A DNA stretch of 64,000 bases from Mesostigma viride (lineage: Eukaryota > Streptophyta > Mesostigmatophyceae > Mesostigmatales > Mesostigmataceae): assembly GCA_009746045.1 (NCBI GenBank), contig RPFO01000022.1, forward strand, positions 5,604,504-5,668,503, in the 5' to 3' direction. The notes below the pieces were generated by a model, which saw nothing but the letters and a program-made list of their open reading frames with translations, ran no database searches and was not told the origin of the DNA. The number at the start of each line of letters is the position of its first letter. Positions within the stretch are counted from its first letter, which is position 1. The position numbers and the translations under genes are program-made. Of this stretch, positions 38,855-50,751 are shown piece by piece.

Positions 38855-39917
38855 CCTTTTGGCAACGGCAGCGCCTGGCCTCCTGGACCCCAGCAGCCCC
38901 TTGCCCTTCGTCACCGCCATCCAGGAGGCCTATGCTGAGATCCAGCAGGCCTGTTCTCCCGTCCGTGCCGCTCAGGCGGTACAGCGCCACCTCCCTCGCG
39001 GCACTCCCTCGGTCGCCTCCGTTCAATCTCCCGCCGCATTCCCTGCTCGCGTCATCGATAAACACCAGAAAACCTACGCGGGTATTCTGCACACGGCTGA
39101 TTGGATTGCTCTTTTCGCGGACCTCAACGCCCAGGGACGTGCGTGGCTGTTCTCGCTTTCCTTGCGGAGTGTGGGCTCGGCGTACCTTCGTGCTCTTCCC
39201 ATGGCCCCCCCATTCGCCTTGGCTCCCAGCCACTACTCGGTGGCGCTCCGGCACCAGCTATTTGCCCCGCAGCCTCTTGTTCCGGCCGGGCGGCCTTGTG
39301 GTAGCTGTGGGCAGCCGCTGGATCCCACGGGGACTCACTACCTTGCCTGCATGGGGGGCCAACAGAATCAGAATTGGTATTTGTATTTGCACACTGTCCT
39401 CCTGACGGTGGTGCTCGCCATGATTCGGTCGGTTTTCCCCCACGCGAACATCCGGTCCGAGGATGCGGATGGCGCTGCCTTCTATTCCCCCAACCACCGG
39501 CCTGACATCGTGGTGCTGGACTTTGAGGGGGGTGGCCGGCATCTGCTTATTGACGTTTCGGTGGCGCGGCCCTTGGCTCTTAGCCACGTGGCTGGGGCCT
39601 CCCTCACGGCAGGTTACACGGCGGACCGGGCGGAGCGGGCCAAGCTCCTGGCCTACGGCGACGTCGGGCACCATCGTGTGGTGCCCTTTGTCCTGGAGGA
39701 GTTTGGGGCCATGGGGCCCCTGACCTCCGCCTTCTTCAAGGAGTGTTGCCGGCTCCGGGAGGACCGGCTGGACCTGGAGGGCCAGCGGGCCCCATGGTCG
39801 GCGCGGACCTGGACGTCATATTGGCGTCAGCGCTTGTCGGTGGCGCTGACTCGGGCCATGGCTGACATCATGCTCCGCCGTACGCGGGCTGATTTTGCGG
39901 TGCAGCAGGGCTATTAG
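38855..39917 (+). pseudogene. LINE ORF part 2: CCHC knuckle and restriction-enzyme-like endonuclease
   Basis: Continues the LINE reading frame after the hAT-like insert to the stop at 39915-39917. After a linker (38860-39270) comes C-G-S-C-G ... H-Y-L-A-C, the CCHC knuckle found between RT and endonuclease in R2-like LINEs, then a PD-(D/E)XK-type nuclease with R-P-D-I-V-V and, 14 residues on, L-L-I-D-V-S-V. Such nucleases nick the target site. This part has no frameshift. R2/NeSL-like or other REL-type clades are all possible; the clade is not resolvable by eye. Confidence 0.78.
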
Positions 39918-40254
39918 GTTCCTCCCGTTAGGCGTTTCCATTGGTCTTATCGTAGTATAGAGCTTTGACATGGCTCTGTATATAGGTTTATAGCTGGGCG
40001 TTTGCTTTGGTTTGAGTGATTTCACTCTGCTGTAAGTAATTATATTTTTAATATATATATATATGAAAAGACTCATAACTTTCTACCTAGAGCTCAGATC
40101 AAGGTGATTCTAGTGGCAAAGTTGTAGCCAAACATGAGCTCTACGCAGTCATACTGGCGTTGTAGGTTGTTCTGACTTAACTACGGACTACCCGAACTTT
40201 ATCTAGATTAGTAAGTGCTAGACTTGTCAGGCATATTGGGGCATATTCCTGACA

Positions 40255-41746
40255 TGCCCCTTGCACCAAATGCCGTATACAAGCTCACCCCCCCTGGCAA
40301 GTAACACATGGATAGTGAGGGTAGTCGGGTACAAAGAAACCCAAGCTCTCCCCCCCTTACACGGCTAACCCGGTCATGCTGAAAGGAGAAATAGGCAAGA
40401 GTAACAGTTGGAGCTAAGGGTCACATGGCCCCCAAGTGGCCCTGGGAGTGCGCCAGGTGAAGAACAGGGTGCCCCAGGTCACGTAGAAATACTGGGAGAA
40501 AAAAAAAAAACAAGGACTGGATCCAGCTCGGCCCCGTGTGTAGATGCCCCTGGAAGGGTGCCCCCCTTGGAGTAATAATCAGCAGAAATCGTGGACGTAA
40601 AAGCTGGTAATGGCAGGAGTCGCTCTGGAATCATTTATCAGGAGCTGGCGACGACCGCAGTGGGTGTGAGCAGCTACAGGCACCTAGCTGCAGTGACTAC
40701 TAACCGCTGACTAGACGGCTGCGTACTGCTGGCTGGTGGCATTGATGCTGGTCTGAAGTGGCGATTTGGCTGGCAGGTACGTGCAGCTGGCTGCAACTAC
40801 TACTAAGAGCTGATCAGGCTGCTGTGTGTTGCTGGCTGCTGCGACTGTGTGCTAGCTGCCATGCTGATGGGGTGCTGGTAGGTATCTGCAGCTGGTTGCA
40901 ACAACTACCACAAGCGAGTCAGGCTGTGGTGTGTGGCTGACTGCTGCTACTATATCCTATCATGCTGTATGGCGCGTGCTGGGTACTGCACTACGGCTGC
41001 GTGCGGCAGTTGGCTGTCACTGGCCACTTAACTAATGACGGCTGCTGCGGCTGGCGAGCGGCATTTAAACGAGCTGTTTCCCATTGAAGAAAAGCCAAGG
41101 GTGCGAGAGGAGAACCAGGTGGATGCTGCAAGATTTCCCCGCACCGACGTGGGATGGAGCATTGTAGTTGATGCCGTTGTAGTGGTCCGTGCATAGCTGC
41201 TCATGTACGATGGTGCTTCCAAACCATGGCGACTGGCAAAAAATCTGAATAATGCTTGGCTGGAACTAGGAAAAAGAAACCCCATGTCGCCTGGAAGGTG
41301 GCCCACCGTTTAAAACATTTGTGGTCGCTTTATATAGGCGCCATCAAGCTCGTTGTATTCTCAGAAGAACAAAGGGGTCTTGGGCTTTGCAAGGCTGGTC
41401 ACGGCTGGCAACCGGTAGTCACCCAGGGTAATAAAATAAAGCGTGAACCGCTGCGCCCAAGTGCCGACAATGTAGAAATCTGAATGTTTAGTGAAGCTCA
41501 TGCAAGAGGTCGTTTAAGGTCGAAATTCGGAGCAAACAGGGCCTGCCGCAAGAAAATTCGTAGCCGACGCAATACTCCACGGAATGACGCCGGACTTGGT
41601 TCAATAGATGCGCAATTTGATGCTGATTCCGTGGACATGTTGAGTGGCACCAACGGATTAGAATTCCGAAAGTTCTTGCCGAAATGCTGCCCAGGCAAAA
41701 ATTTTCCCGATTTGGAAAGATCACAACCCCCCTCATTCCGATGCCA
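40255..41746 (-). other. internal region of the non-autonomous LTR element
   Basis: Contains degenerate repeats rich in CTGCTGGCTG (about 40640-40990) and a primer-binding site at its right edge. No gag or pol motif in any frame. Confidence 0.6.
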
Positions 41747-42361
41747 TGTCAAAAATGTCATGCTGTGACCATGGGAGGTTGTTGATATTACATTAATAAT
41801 GATGACCTCATTTACGACTTTGTCATGATGGAAATATTTTGTCAACCACCATGGCTGAAAGGTGCCATTTTCTAGAATAGTGGTGGTCAGAAAAGATGTC
41901 TAGCGTGTAGCCCAGCCACCACCTATATGGCTGGTCGGCAGGACCACAACATAATTAACTTAACATGACAGCTAGGCAACACTTAACCAGTGCTAGATGC
42001 TGCCTGCTGGCAAATCATGGTTGTACCATGGCAGACAGAATTAGGTACGCCTAGCTGACGGTCCAGGTGCCACGAATTGAATTATTGGCGCCTGTCCTAT
42101 ATGGGCCATGCGCCACATGACACGACATGGATTGTACTACAGTGCCGTATAGTGACCAGGCACATATATATGAAAAGACTCATAACTTTCTACCTAGAGC
42201 TCAGATCAAGGTGATTCTAGTGGCAAAGTTGTAGCCAAACATGAGCTCTACGCAGTCATACTGGCGTTGTAGGTTGTTCTGACTTAACTACGGACTACCC
42301 GAACTTTATCTAGATTAGTAAGTGCTAGACTTGTCAGGCATATTGGGGCATATTCCTGACA
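41747..42361 (-). repeat. 5' LTR of the non-autonomous element, 615 bp
   Basis: The uninterrupted copy; it serves as the empty-site reference that defines the LINE insertion in the other LTR. Confidence 0.88.
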
Positions 42362-42366
42362 CTAGG

Positions 42367-42689
42367 GGGACCTGTCGCCATCTCACCAGCAACTGAAGGT
42401 TGATGGGTCAGCCAATCCGGGAAAATCCGCCTAAGCAGCCCCAGGGAATCGAACCCTGCCCTATAAAATCCCTTTGGTTGAGACAAACCTCAAACTGAGG
42501 ACAAACCCCCAACCAACATCATGCTCCATGACTGAGCATTACATAGAATACAGTATTATACACATATGTACACAGAGCATTACTGCCCTCAGAGCAACAC
42601 AGCTCTCAGCATAACAGAGCCCAGCTCTATGTTAGCTCTTCTCACCCAATCAGTCACCAAGCTCAAAGCTCCAACTGGAATTGCTCAAC
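42367..42689 (-). other. copia region after RNase H, with a B-box-like sequence
   Basis: Non-coding part between the RNase H stop and the LARD insertion. On the minus strand it has GGGTTCGATTCCCTGG (42441-42458), a perfect Pol III B-box/T-arm, and, about 85 bases upstream, a D-arm-like GCTCAGTCATGGAGC. The acceptor ends do not pair, so it is not a tRNA gene; it may be a tRNA-derived remnant. Confidence 0.4.
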
Positions 42690-43524
42690 TCACACAGAGG
42701 AGCTCATCAGCTTGTAAAGAAGCTTATATTGCTCAGCAGACTTGTGAGGCAACTTGGTCAAGGCATCAGCAGGATTCTCAGAACCTGGAAGATGTTGAAT
42801 ATCCACCAGACCTGCCAACTCCTTCAACAGGAGATAATCCAGATCTCTGCTTCTGGCCAACTGCTTGTGCACAAACTGGACCATACCCATGTTATCTGAA
42901 AGGATCAAGGTTTCCAGCTGAAGAGTATGAGGAGTCACTGAAGCCATAGCTAGCAACAGCTCCTTGATGTACAAACTAGACTGAATCCCTTCACAAATGG
43001 CTCTGCACTCAGAGACATCTGAACTCACAGCAACCCTTCTTTGAAGACGACTGTACCAGGCCACAAGACTAGGCCTATGTTGCTGAAGCACAAACAAGCC
43101 AGCTGACCTGCCTCTGACCTTAGAAACTTGCCTGCTATCCATGGAGCTATCAACATAGATATCCAAGGAAAATGGCAAAGACAAATCAATCCCAGCTAAA
43201 GTAATACCAGGAGACTTGTTAACATGTGCAATAATCTGGGAAGGCTCCTCCAGAATTAGCACATCATCAGGGGATCTGCTATGGACCATCATGTCAGGCC
43301 CACAAATGCTGCCATACCAGGCCAACTTGCCTTTCAGCTCAGGTGCAATGGATGACGTCATGACCTCTGGAACAGATTGAAGAATGGTACTCTTGTAGTC
43401 ATTGCCCGCCTGCAGCTTAATCAGCCACTGACTCCCCTCCTGAACCAATGTAGCCTGCATTCCACAGAACGTGACAGCCTCTCCAGGCTTCTGCCACAAT
43501 TCTTTTCCCAAAGGAAATGCATCA
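42690..43524 (-). pseudogene. copia pol: C-terminal RT region and RNase H
   Basis: A 273-codon minus-strand frame to the stop at 42690. Copia-type RNase H motifs: Y-V-D-S-S at about residue 115, R-G-R-S-A-G near 134, S-L-V-A-W-Y-S, V-A-V-S-S-D-V-S-E-C-R-A (equivalent of SSTEAEY), D-N-M-G and P-G-S-E-N-P-A-D-A-L-T-K. It degrades the RNA strand of the hybrid during reverse transcription. It is cut off from the RT by the piggyBac-like element at 43529; removing that insert and one TTAA keeps the frame. The frame itself has no stop. Confidence 0.85.
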
Positions 43525-43899
43525 TTAACCCTTAAATGGTGTCCAACTCGCGCCTAAAAATAGGCTCCAGTTGCACCTTGCATGTTAATGTCCACAACCT
43601 AACCTAAAAACAATTTAGGGTCCATACTGGGACCAAAGCACACACATATAGGGACTTACTTGGGGGTCATGTCATTGGTCATGTTGCAATGTCCTATGGG
43701 TGCTAAATATAGCACCACCCTCAGGGGGGTGCGCGAGTGCGAGAAAAACACTCATGTATAATGCATTATTACACCTGAAAACAGTTCCGTTGCTCCCAAC
43801 ATTTTAAAGGCAGTTGCTTGGGTAGCCAGGCATGGCTTCTGAACACTGACATGACAGGTTGTCCCAGGGACCCAGATGCATTATCTAAAAATAACTCGC

Positions 43900-45597
43900 G
43901 CCTAAAAATAGGAGCCAGTTTGGCTGGTGACATTTGCTAGCATTACAAGGCAGGCGCCTCAGTCCGTAGCATCATAAAACATCATAAATGATCAAACATG
44001 CATTATTTCATCAATTCCAGCATACAGAACATCCATAACAGCGATTAAACATAGGTAGCCATGCCAATGCACAGTCACATTCGCGCGTATCATGGCATGG
44101 TAAGGCCAATGACTACCCACCACACAAGCCTACCACATGCACAGTTTTTCTCACATGTCAGTGCTAGACTAAATAAGTAAAAGTAAGCCTAGATCATTGG
44201 AAATGCTAACTGGAGCTCCTTATATGCTGGGTTTCATCATTTCAGCTGTTAACTGGCTACGGGGCGACATGCGGCACTAAGTGGCATTACGATGGTATGA
44301 GGCGTGCACAATGGTGCTTTTGAATGGCCGGGTAATGCTCAAAATGATCACTAACACACAGCTTAAACTATGCTTCATGTTGTTCTAAAGAAAACGTCAC
44401 CATGTGGTGGCTACCAAGCTCTACTAGCAGGTATACCACTGTGCCAAGGCCCAAATGCACGTGTGCAAGGGGCTACGTAGCCCATGCATCCACAACATAA
44501 AAAATGACCTCCATATGCTTGCCTGAGATGAAATGACACAGAGACAACTCATGGACCTTCTTTTGAATGCAAGCAGGGCACTGGGACCTCCACAGGTGTT
44601 ACATGAAGACAGATGGGGTGACTGCACAACAGCAATACTAACAAAGCTAAAAGGCTAACCAAAAACAGGCCAGGATACCATCTATTCTTAAGGATTTAGG
44701 CTATAGAAACCATCATGATACCATATAGAACTTATTTACATGTAACACCAATCATTATTCTAGTATATTTGGTGCAGACGCAGCCAATCATGCACAAAAC
44801 TGATGAAAATCTGACCGTAATGGCTGTGCGCAACCACCACCACAAACCATTACAGAAAAGTGGTAACGAAGCAACTTTGACATCCCAAACCTTCAACAAT
44901 GAGTCCGAGATTACTTACCGAGTGATACGACGACTTTATCTTGTCGACGGTAACCGCAGGGACACTAAACTACGCCAGGTCGAAACCGCAAAAAAAAGGC
45001 TCAAGGACAGCTAGCAAGCTGACGACAGGGCCGATGCGTCAAGACTTTCCTGGCCCACGACACTAATGAAATATTCGAAATACATCGTAAAAAATTTACT
45101 CGATGCGAAATATTCAATTATAAAGCCGCCGATAACAAGTGCTAGCTTCATTGTCACTCCCGTCACAATAAACACGCGTTGACGCAGTAAAACCCAGACC
45201 GAGATGATTGCGCACCTCAGTAAATGTTGCGCCACTGCGGCTACAGTATCTTTATAACGCATAAATAATGCCTACAAAATTTGGAACGAATCCATGCATC
45301 GATGCTCCTACACCAATCAGTTTTCTGCACCGCCATAGCCTCGAATATGCATGTTCGTAATTATTTTACACAAGTAGACCCGGTAGGGGCCAAGCCCCTA
45401 CTATTCGAGACTTTATTCAAGTCCCCTACCTAATTCATATAGACGCGTAACTGCGTCCCCTACTATACAATCCTCATTTTCCCTGTACGTTGATTGGGGG
45501 AGATGGGACAGGGGCCTTGGCTTGGGTGGTCGGGCTCCTATGCCTTGGCTACTTGGTTGCCGGTTGGGTTTGTGCAGTCTAGGGGCTAGTCTAGGGG
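43900..45597. other. piggyBac-like interior, no supported gene
   Basis: AT-rich sequence with short frames only (for example 44715-45014) and no recognised motif. Confidence 0.4.
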
Positions 45598-45652
45598 TGC
45601 TCCGTGACTCCCCAACGGGAGCACGAGTTTAATTAACTAATTAATTAATAGG
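45598..45652 (+). repeat. TTAA-tailed repeat end, third copy
   Basis: GGTGCTCCGTGACTCCCCAA, then CGGGAGCACGAG and a (TTAA)n-like tail. It matches 3377-3429 and the reverse complement of 3013-3056. Confidence 0.65.
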
Positions 45653-45816
45653 GCAACTTTGGCAGCTGAACAACCCGTGAATGATGCGAGTCACCAAGAC
45701 AGCCACGGCCATGGGCACATGGTTTATCAAGGAGACAACATGTGCATGATCAGAACAGGTATTTCATTTATACAACAATTACTTAATCAGAGCACAGCCA
45801 AGGCCGAGTGTTTGCT

Positions 45817-46650
45817 TCATGGTCAGTGGGTGGCTGCTCGGTCAGTATGGTAAACTCATGCTCGGTCAGTGGATGGAACGTATGCTTGGTCAGTGGGTGG
45901 AACGTGTGCTTGCTCAGTGGGTGGAACGTGTGTTTGGTCAGTGGGTGGAACGTGTGTTTGGTCAGTGGGTGGCAGGTGTGCTTGGTCAGTACGGGGAACC
46001 CGTGCTTGCATGGTCAGTGGGATGAACGTGTGCCAGTATGGGGAACCCGTGCTTGGTCAGTGGGTGGAACGTGTGCTTGCTCAGTGGGTGGAACATGTGC
46101 TTGGTCAGTGGGTGGAACGTGTGTTTGGTCAGTGGGTGGCAGGTGTGCTTGGTCAGTACGGGGAACCCGTGCTTGCATGGTCAGTGGGATGAACGTGTGC
46201 CAGTATGGGGAACCCGTGCTTGCATGGTCAGTGGGTGGAGCGTGTGTTTGGTCAGTGGGTGGCACGTGTGCTTGGTCAGTATGGAGAACCCGTGCTTGCA
46301 TGATCAGTGGGTGGAAGGTGTGCTTGGTCAGTGGGTGGAAGGTGTGCTTGGTCAGTGGGTGGAAGGTGTGCTTGGTCAGTGGGTGGAACGTGTGCGTGGT
46401 CAGTGGGTGGAACGTGCACTTGGTCAGTGGGTGGAACGTGTGCTTGGTCAGTGGGTGGCACGTGTGCTTGGTCAGTATGGGGAACCCATGCTTGCATGGT
46501 CAGTGGGCTGAACGTGTGCTTGGTCAGTAGGTGGAACGTGCACTTGGTCAGTGGGTGGAACGTGTGCTTGGTCAGTGGTTGGAACGTGTGCTTGGTCAGT
46601 ATGGGGAACCCGTGCGTGGTCAGTGGGCTGAAAGTGTGCTTGGTCAACAG
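45817..46650. repeat. 27- to 30-bp minisatellite (GGTCAGTGGGTGGAACGTGT units)
   Basis: About 30 units with higher-order organisation: a block ending in GGGGAACCCGTGCTTGCATG recurs at about 45990, 46160, 46215, 46285 and 46485. Frames through it on both strands are repeat artefacts. Confidence 0.9.
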
Positions 46651-46779
46651 TGTGGGTGGGAGGATTACCATTCAAATGATAGCTCTTAAAAACATGACAA
46701 AGGCAGAGACACCATCTCCTTTAATGCATTAATCTAGTGATTCATCAGTAATGCCAAAAATGCCCAGTAAAGGTCCCTT

Positions 46780-47584
46780 TCATGAAAAGGAACAAATCAA
46801 ATTCGAGCTCAAAATACAAAGGTTTTTTCCCCGGCCGTTTGCTTGGGCTTGACGCTCAGGATACCACGCCGTGTGCATGCCATCCCCCGCAGGCAGAATA
46901 CCTGCTTTTAAAGCAACAGCCCACGCAGATGCAGCAAAAACAGGAACACTTCCCGTGGCTGACCGAAACACAATGGAAAAATAATGCGTGAGTGCAGGAA
47001 AAGGAATGGAAAGGCATTCGCCGGCATGTGTCCCCGACCGAAATACAGCAACAAAGAGCGGGAGGCATACCTGCCATGCGGGAAGTGACTCAACGAATGT
47101 TGTTGCCGAGGAAAATGGGCCTCCTTTCCCGCTGATGACGGAAACACAAAGCAAACAGACGGGCTCGAAGCATAGGAATGCATGAAACATGAAACGACGT
47201 TCCAAAGCGTCCCAAATCGAAATAAAACAAAACCGAGCGCAAAAGACGGTGGAATATGTGCATGGCGGGACAGTGCTGCTATGGAACCGCCCGGTAGGCA
47301 AACTGCCTCTCCCTATCCGCTCGGAAGAGACCGACTGGAAGCCGAAATGCTTATGTGACACCGTTCCAAAGCCCAGCAAACAACAAACGCAGCTTACCCA
47401 GGCGTCAGAACGGGTGCCACCTTCTTACCCCGACAGTCATCTTCCCCGCAATCTTTTCCAAGAGCTCGCGGCACCCACAGTCCAGGCGCTCCAAAGAACC
47501 GTCATGAAAGACGGCGTCGTTGTACCCCGTTTCAAAGCGTCCAACAATGAAAACGTAGCTTGCCCAACAGTCACGACCTCCTGA
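46780..47584. other. piggyBac-like interior with unrecognised ORFs
   Basis: Open frames of 130-200 codons on both strands overlap each other (46780-47379 minus, 47189-47584 plus). Neither has a motif, and both share locally repeated words such as AAAGCGTCC, so I do not call a gene. Confidence 0.3.
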
Positions 47585-47866
47585 ACAGGCGGCTGTCGAC
47601 AGCCATCCCGTCTTCTCGCGGCCATCATTTGAAATTTCATGCTGGGCCCCGATGCTGCACGCTGCTGAAGTGGTGGGCCGACCGCGCGCTGCTGGGCGCT
47701 GGGGTGGCTCTAGCCCGTGGCCCATGGCCCGTGGCCCGTGGCCCATGGCCCGTCGGCGCTGGTTTCCTTCCGTCCCTCGCTGAAATTGCCCGTGCTCCTT
47801 CGCTGCGCTCCGGAGAGGAATCGTAAGCGGCCGTAGGTCTGAAAATCGTTGGCGTATCTTTTTCTA

Positions 47867-48290
47867 AGTAACGTGCTCCTTCGCTGCGCTCCGGAGAGGA
47901 ATAGTAGAGTACGGTGCTCGCTTCGCTCACGGCTCGCTGCGCTCGCTGTGCGCTTTAGCAGTACGGTGCTCGCTCGCTCCGCTCGCTCGCCGTACGGTGC
48001 TCGCTCGCTCCGCTCGCTCGCGGTAGGGTGCTCGCTCGCTTCGCTCGCTCGCCGTACGTACTGTATCTGAGATATCTTCGATTCTCCCGTCGACCTCCGG
48101 AGTACCGCTCGCTTCGCTCACGGCTCGCTGCGCTCGCTGTGCGCTTTAGCAGTACGGTGCTCGCTCGCTCCGCTCGCTCGCCGTACGGTGCTCGCTCGCT
48201 TCGCTCGCTCGCGGTAGGGTGCTCGCTCGCTTCGCTCGCTCGCCGTTATCTGCGATATCTGCGATTCTCCCGTCGACCTCTGGAGTACCC
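47867..48290. repeat. CTCGCT-rich palindromic repeat array, 190-bp duplication
   Basis: CGGTGCTCGCTCGCTTCGCT and variants in near-palindromic array; the block 47907-48098 recurs at 48103-48284 with GATATC[TT/TG]CGATTCTCCCG as a shared marker. Confidence 0.8.
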
Positions 48291-48646
48291 CCCAATGGCT
48301 GATTTTTGTACCACGATTTTCTACCTAATTATCGGCGGTACTCCCCCTAATTATCGGACCAACGGTCACGAAGCTCGCTTTATATAGGGGAAAGGATTCA
48401 CTTTCGTCCCGGTGGACCTGGGTACCCCCTGTACTGTAACCGTTAATTAGTCCCTGTAGACTTGGTCGAAACATAGTGATGTCCGGTATCAGGGCGTAGA
48501 GCACATCTAGCTCTAGCAGCAGACCTAAAAATATCACGGAAATGTCTACTGGCATTCGCGCCGCGCCGCTTCCCATCTCGCGCCTATTTGTAGGCGCGAG
48601 TTCAACTCGCGCCTACAAATAGGCGCGAGCACCATTTAAGGGTTAA

Positions 48647-49545
48647 TGATGGGCACAAACTGACTCAACCACTTAGTGGGAGCAATCAAGTGCAAGTCAT
48701 CACCATGCAGGCTAGCATACACAGGTAAATCATGCCACCTACCCAGCAATAAACATGGGTCCACAGATGACACCTTCAACCCACAGTGCTTAGTCAAGAA
48801 GTCTTCCAAGGTGAGCCTCCAAATGATGGGACTGGACCTGAGACCTTCTAGACCCTTCAGAATCAGCAGGTAGCTAGACTGGAGCTCTGCCTGCCAGGCT
48901 ACAGGAACTGGCACATGAAATGGAGTTTCACAATGCCACACCTGCTGAGCCACACTGGGATCACCCTTCAGAAATGCTCTCTTGAAATCTAGCAAAACTG
49001 AAGACATATCAGCACCCTGGTTCAGCATACCGACATACAGGCATAATAAAACACGCCATGTATCATGTAGCATCCCAGGTGTATACAACTCCTCGCCCAG
49101 AAGATCCCCAGTACCACGGTATTCATTAAGAACTGGACGCACATGGGGAACAGACACCCCCTCCACCTCCTTCCGCTTGATGACGAATCTGAGCTTCAAC
49201 CGTGTACTGTATGGAGGAACTTCATTCACAGGCTGACAGCAGACAAACTGCAACCACTCCTCTAGGGCCTTGGCAAATGCTAGCCTCCAGGCCTCAAACA
49301 TCAGAGGAGAACTCATTTCCTGGACAAGCTGATCATAGCTAAGAGGAGAATGAGCAGCCAGTGATCTCTTAGTAATACCAATACTGCTAGGATGAAGAGC
49401 AGCTGGCATCACAAGACTGGAAGCCACAGGAATCTGATCCTCAGGCCACTGCACATTCCTGATCGCTTTCACAGAGAAAAAATTAAGATTCAGGGCCCTG
49501 AAGTTAGTCAGTGGAATGCTACCCCAACCCTTACGAACAACAAAG
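48647..49545 (-). pseudogene. copia pol: reverse transcriptase
   Basis: A minus-strand frame of about 300 codons. Motifs follow the copia RT plan: W-R-L-A-F-A-K-A-L-E-E-W at the start, K-L-R-F-V-I-K-R-K, S-S-V-L-L-D-F-K-R-A-F-L-K-G (first catalytic Asp), L-K-G-L-E-G-L-R-S-S-P-I-I-W, and A-S-L-H-G-D-D where copia normally has Y-V-D-D. The catalytic pair is kept but the first residues are altered. It makes DNA from the element RNA. The frame continues across the piggyBac-like insert into the RNase H frame; upstream it meets the dispersed-motif fragment at 49555. Confidence 0.83.
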
Positions 49546-49554
49546 AGACAACCA

Positions 49555-49955
49555 GCGCAGGCCAGAAATCGGGAGAATCCGGACCATGGTAGCTCGAGCC
49601 TGCCGTTATCTTTTCCGCGTTTTCGAGTCGTTCAGGATGATGAAGATGAATGGTGATGGAAATGTGTATCCTTGTGCATTGAAATTATGGCTGGCTTACG
49701 TGTGGAGCGACTAGATGACCTAGACGAATAAGGCTATGAGATACAACCACAACTCCAGGGGTGCAAAGAAAATTCTGACCCAAAATGATAGGGCCATCGT
49801 AATCTTCTAGCACTAGGAAGGAAACATCTACACCCATAAATGGTAAGATGATTTCTCCTACAACTTTCATATGAACCCTGCCATAAAGTCAGACACCCAG
49901 GAACAGCTAGACTCGCCAATCTGCCGCTGCCCTGTATGCTGAGACCCCATTATTG
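49555..49955 (-). mobile_element. small fragment inserted between copia integrase and RT
   Basis: The RT frame stops making sense at 49555, exactly where the dispersed 24-bp motif (49555-49578) begins. On the minus strand 49685-49870 reads V-G-E-I-I-L-P-F-M-G-V ... I-I-L-G-Q-N-F-L, like the C-terminal half of a retropepsin (I-L-G-x-D-F-L), suggesting a retroelement fragment. Its right edge coincides with the gypsy insertion. No target duplication was found. Confidence 0.4.
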
Positions 49956-49960
49956 AGACC

Positions 49961-50738
49961 TGTAACAAGCAAAAATGACTTTGTTGTTACATCCTTTGTT
50001 TTGTGAATGTTTGGCTTTTATTCGAGGACTTTTGGATCAGTATTGAGAAAGTTATGAGGTTTCTAAGACGACGGTACTTGGAGCTGATACTTTGTCAGCC
50101 AACTGATAGGAACCCTCATTGGTCGTGGCCTGATCCACGTAGGGTTGTAGTTTGTTGGCTGATACTACTGATAGGAGCCCTCATTGGTCGTGGCCTGATC
50201 CACGTGGGGTTGTAGTTTGTTAGTTGGTACTATTGAGTCTTAAATGCTCCTTTGGGACTTCAGTGCTCACGACAGATTTAGGATCTCATGGAAAGATTCT
50301 GCCAGGCTGTGTGTGGTGTTGTTCTGTTTTGTGTGACTAGGATGGATACGAAGATCTTGTATAGGATTCCATGGTTCTGATTGGTTCTCTTCAGGCTAAG
50401 GTTGGAGCAAGCTCGACAAGCACGTCGATATCAAGGACGTGGGGTCGCCATTGTTGCTACGTTGGTTTTGATTCACCATGGTATAATAAAGCTTGGCTTT
50501 GTTGTCCAATCCATAAGAGCCCCTTGGCTATAGACGTCCTTCAGTTCCACAGAGGTCGTCTATACACGAGCTTGTCTTTGTGTCTACAAGGGGTGTGATT
50601 CCCTAAATCACGTGCTGTGGAATTTCCATCTCAACGTTGCTCGGATACTTGAAGTTCTGCAACTCAGGAAAGCAACCCAGGTAAAAGATCTTTCATATTG
50701 GACTGTGGATGATGTGATGATCATTTTTAGTCGTTACA
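49961..50738 (+). repeat. gypsy 5' LTR, 778 bp
   Basis: TGTAACA...TGTTACA-type ends. Differs from the 3' LTR by a few substitutions and two small indels near its 3' end (about 50691 and 50715). Confidence 0.95.
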
Positions 50739-50739
50739 T

Positions 50740-50751
50740 TGGTATCGGAGG
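50740..50751 (+). promoter_or_regulatory. gypsy primer-binding site
   Basis: TGGTATCGGAGG one base after the 5' LTR; identical to the site of the copia-type element at 10778. Confidence 0.75.

Larger units (their letters stand above)
35024..40056 (+). mobile_element. LINE with restriction-enzyme-like endonuclease, inserted in an LTR
   Basis: Comparison with the intact LTR at 41747-42361 gives exact edges: a 12-bp duplication ATATATATGAAA (35012-35023 and 40057-40068). About 3.5 kb remains after removing the hAT-like insert. It has a single ORF with N-terminal zinc fingers, RT, a CCHC knuckle and an R-P-D ... D endonuclease, and an AT-rich 3' end. It inserted into an AT dinucleotide run. The 5' end has no start codon in frame and may be truncated. 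Confidence 0.88.
34595..42361 (-). mobile_element. non-autonomous LTR element (LARD/TRIM-like) carrying a LINE
   Basis: Two 615-bp LTRs start TGTCAAAAATGTCATG and end ATTCCTGACA. The left one is split by the LINE into 34595-35023 and 40069-40254; the right one is 41747-42361. The duplication CTAGG is perfect (34590-34594, 42362-42366). Beside the right LTR on the minus strand is TGGCATCGGAATGAG, a likely primer-binding site, so the element reads on the minus strand. The internal region is only about 1.5 kb (40255-41746) and codes for nothing recognisable. Confidence 0.88.
43529..48642. mobile_element. piggyBac-like element, 5.1 kb, non-autonomous
   Basis: Ends are CCCTTAAATGGTG and its reverse complement, flanked by TTAA on both sides (43525-43528, 48643-48646); CCC/GGG ends with a TTAA duplication are the piggyBac signature. 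ACTCGCGCCTAAAAATAGG subterminal motifs occur at 43547 and 43892, and in palindromic form at 48585-48629. Removal restores the copia frame precisely, as piggyBac excision would. No piggyBac transposase domain is visible. Confidence 0.88.

Noticed and set aside
42367-42560. tRNA gene on the minus strand
   Set aside because: B-box and a D-arm-like piece are present, but acceptor arms do not pair and spacing is too long.
47867-48290. Origin or hairpin-rich regulatory element in the CTCGCT array
   Set aside because: Low-complexity palindromic satellite without other support.
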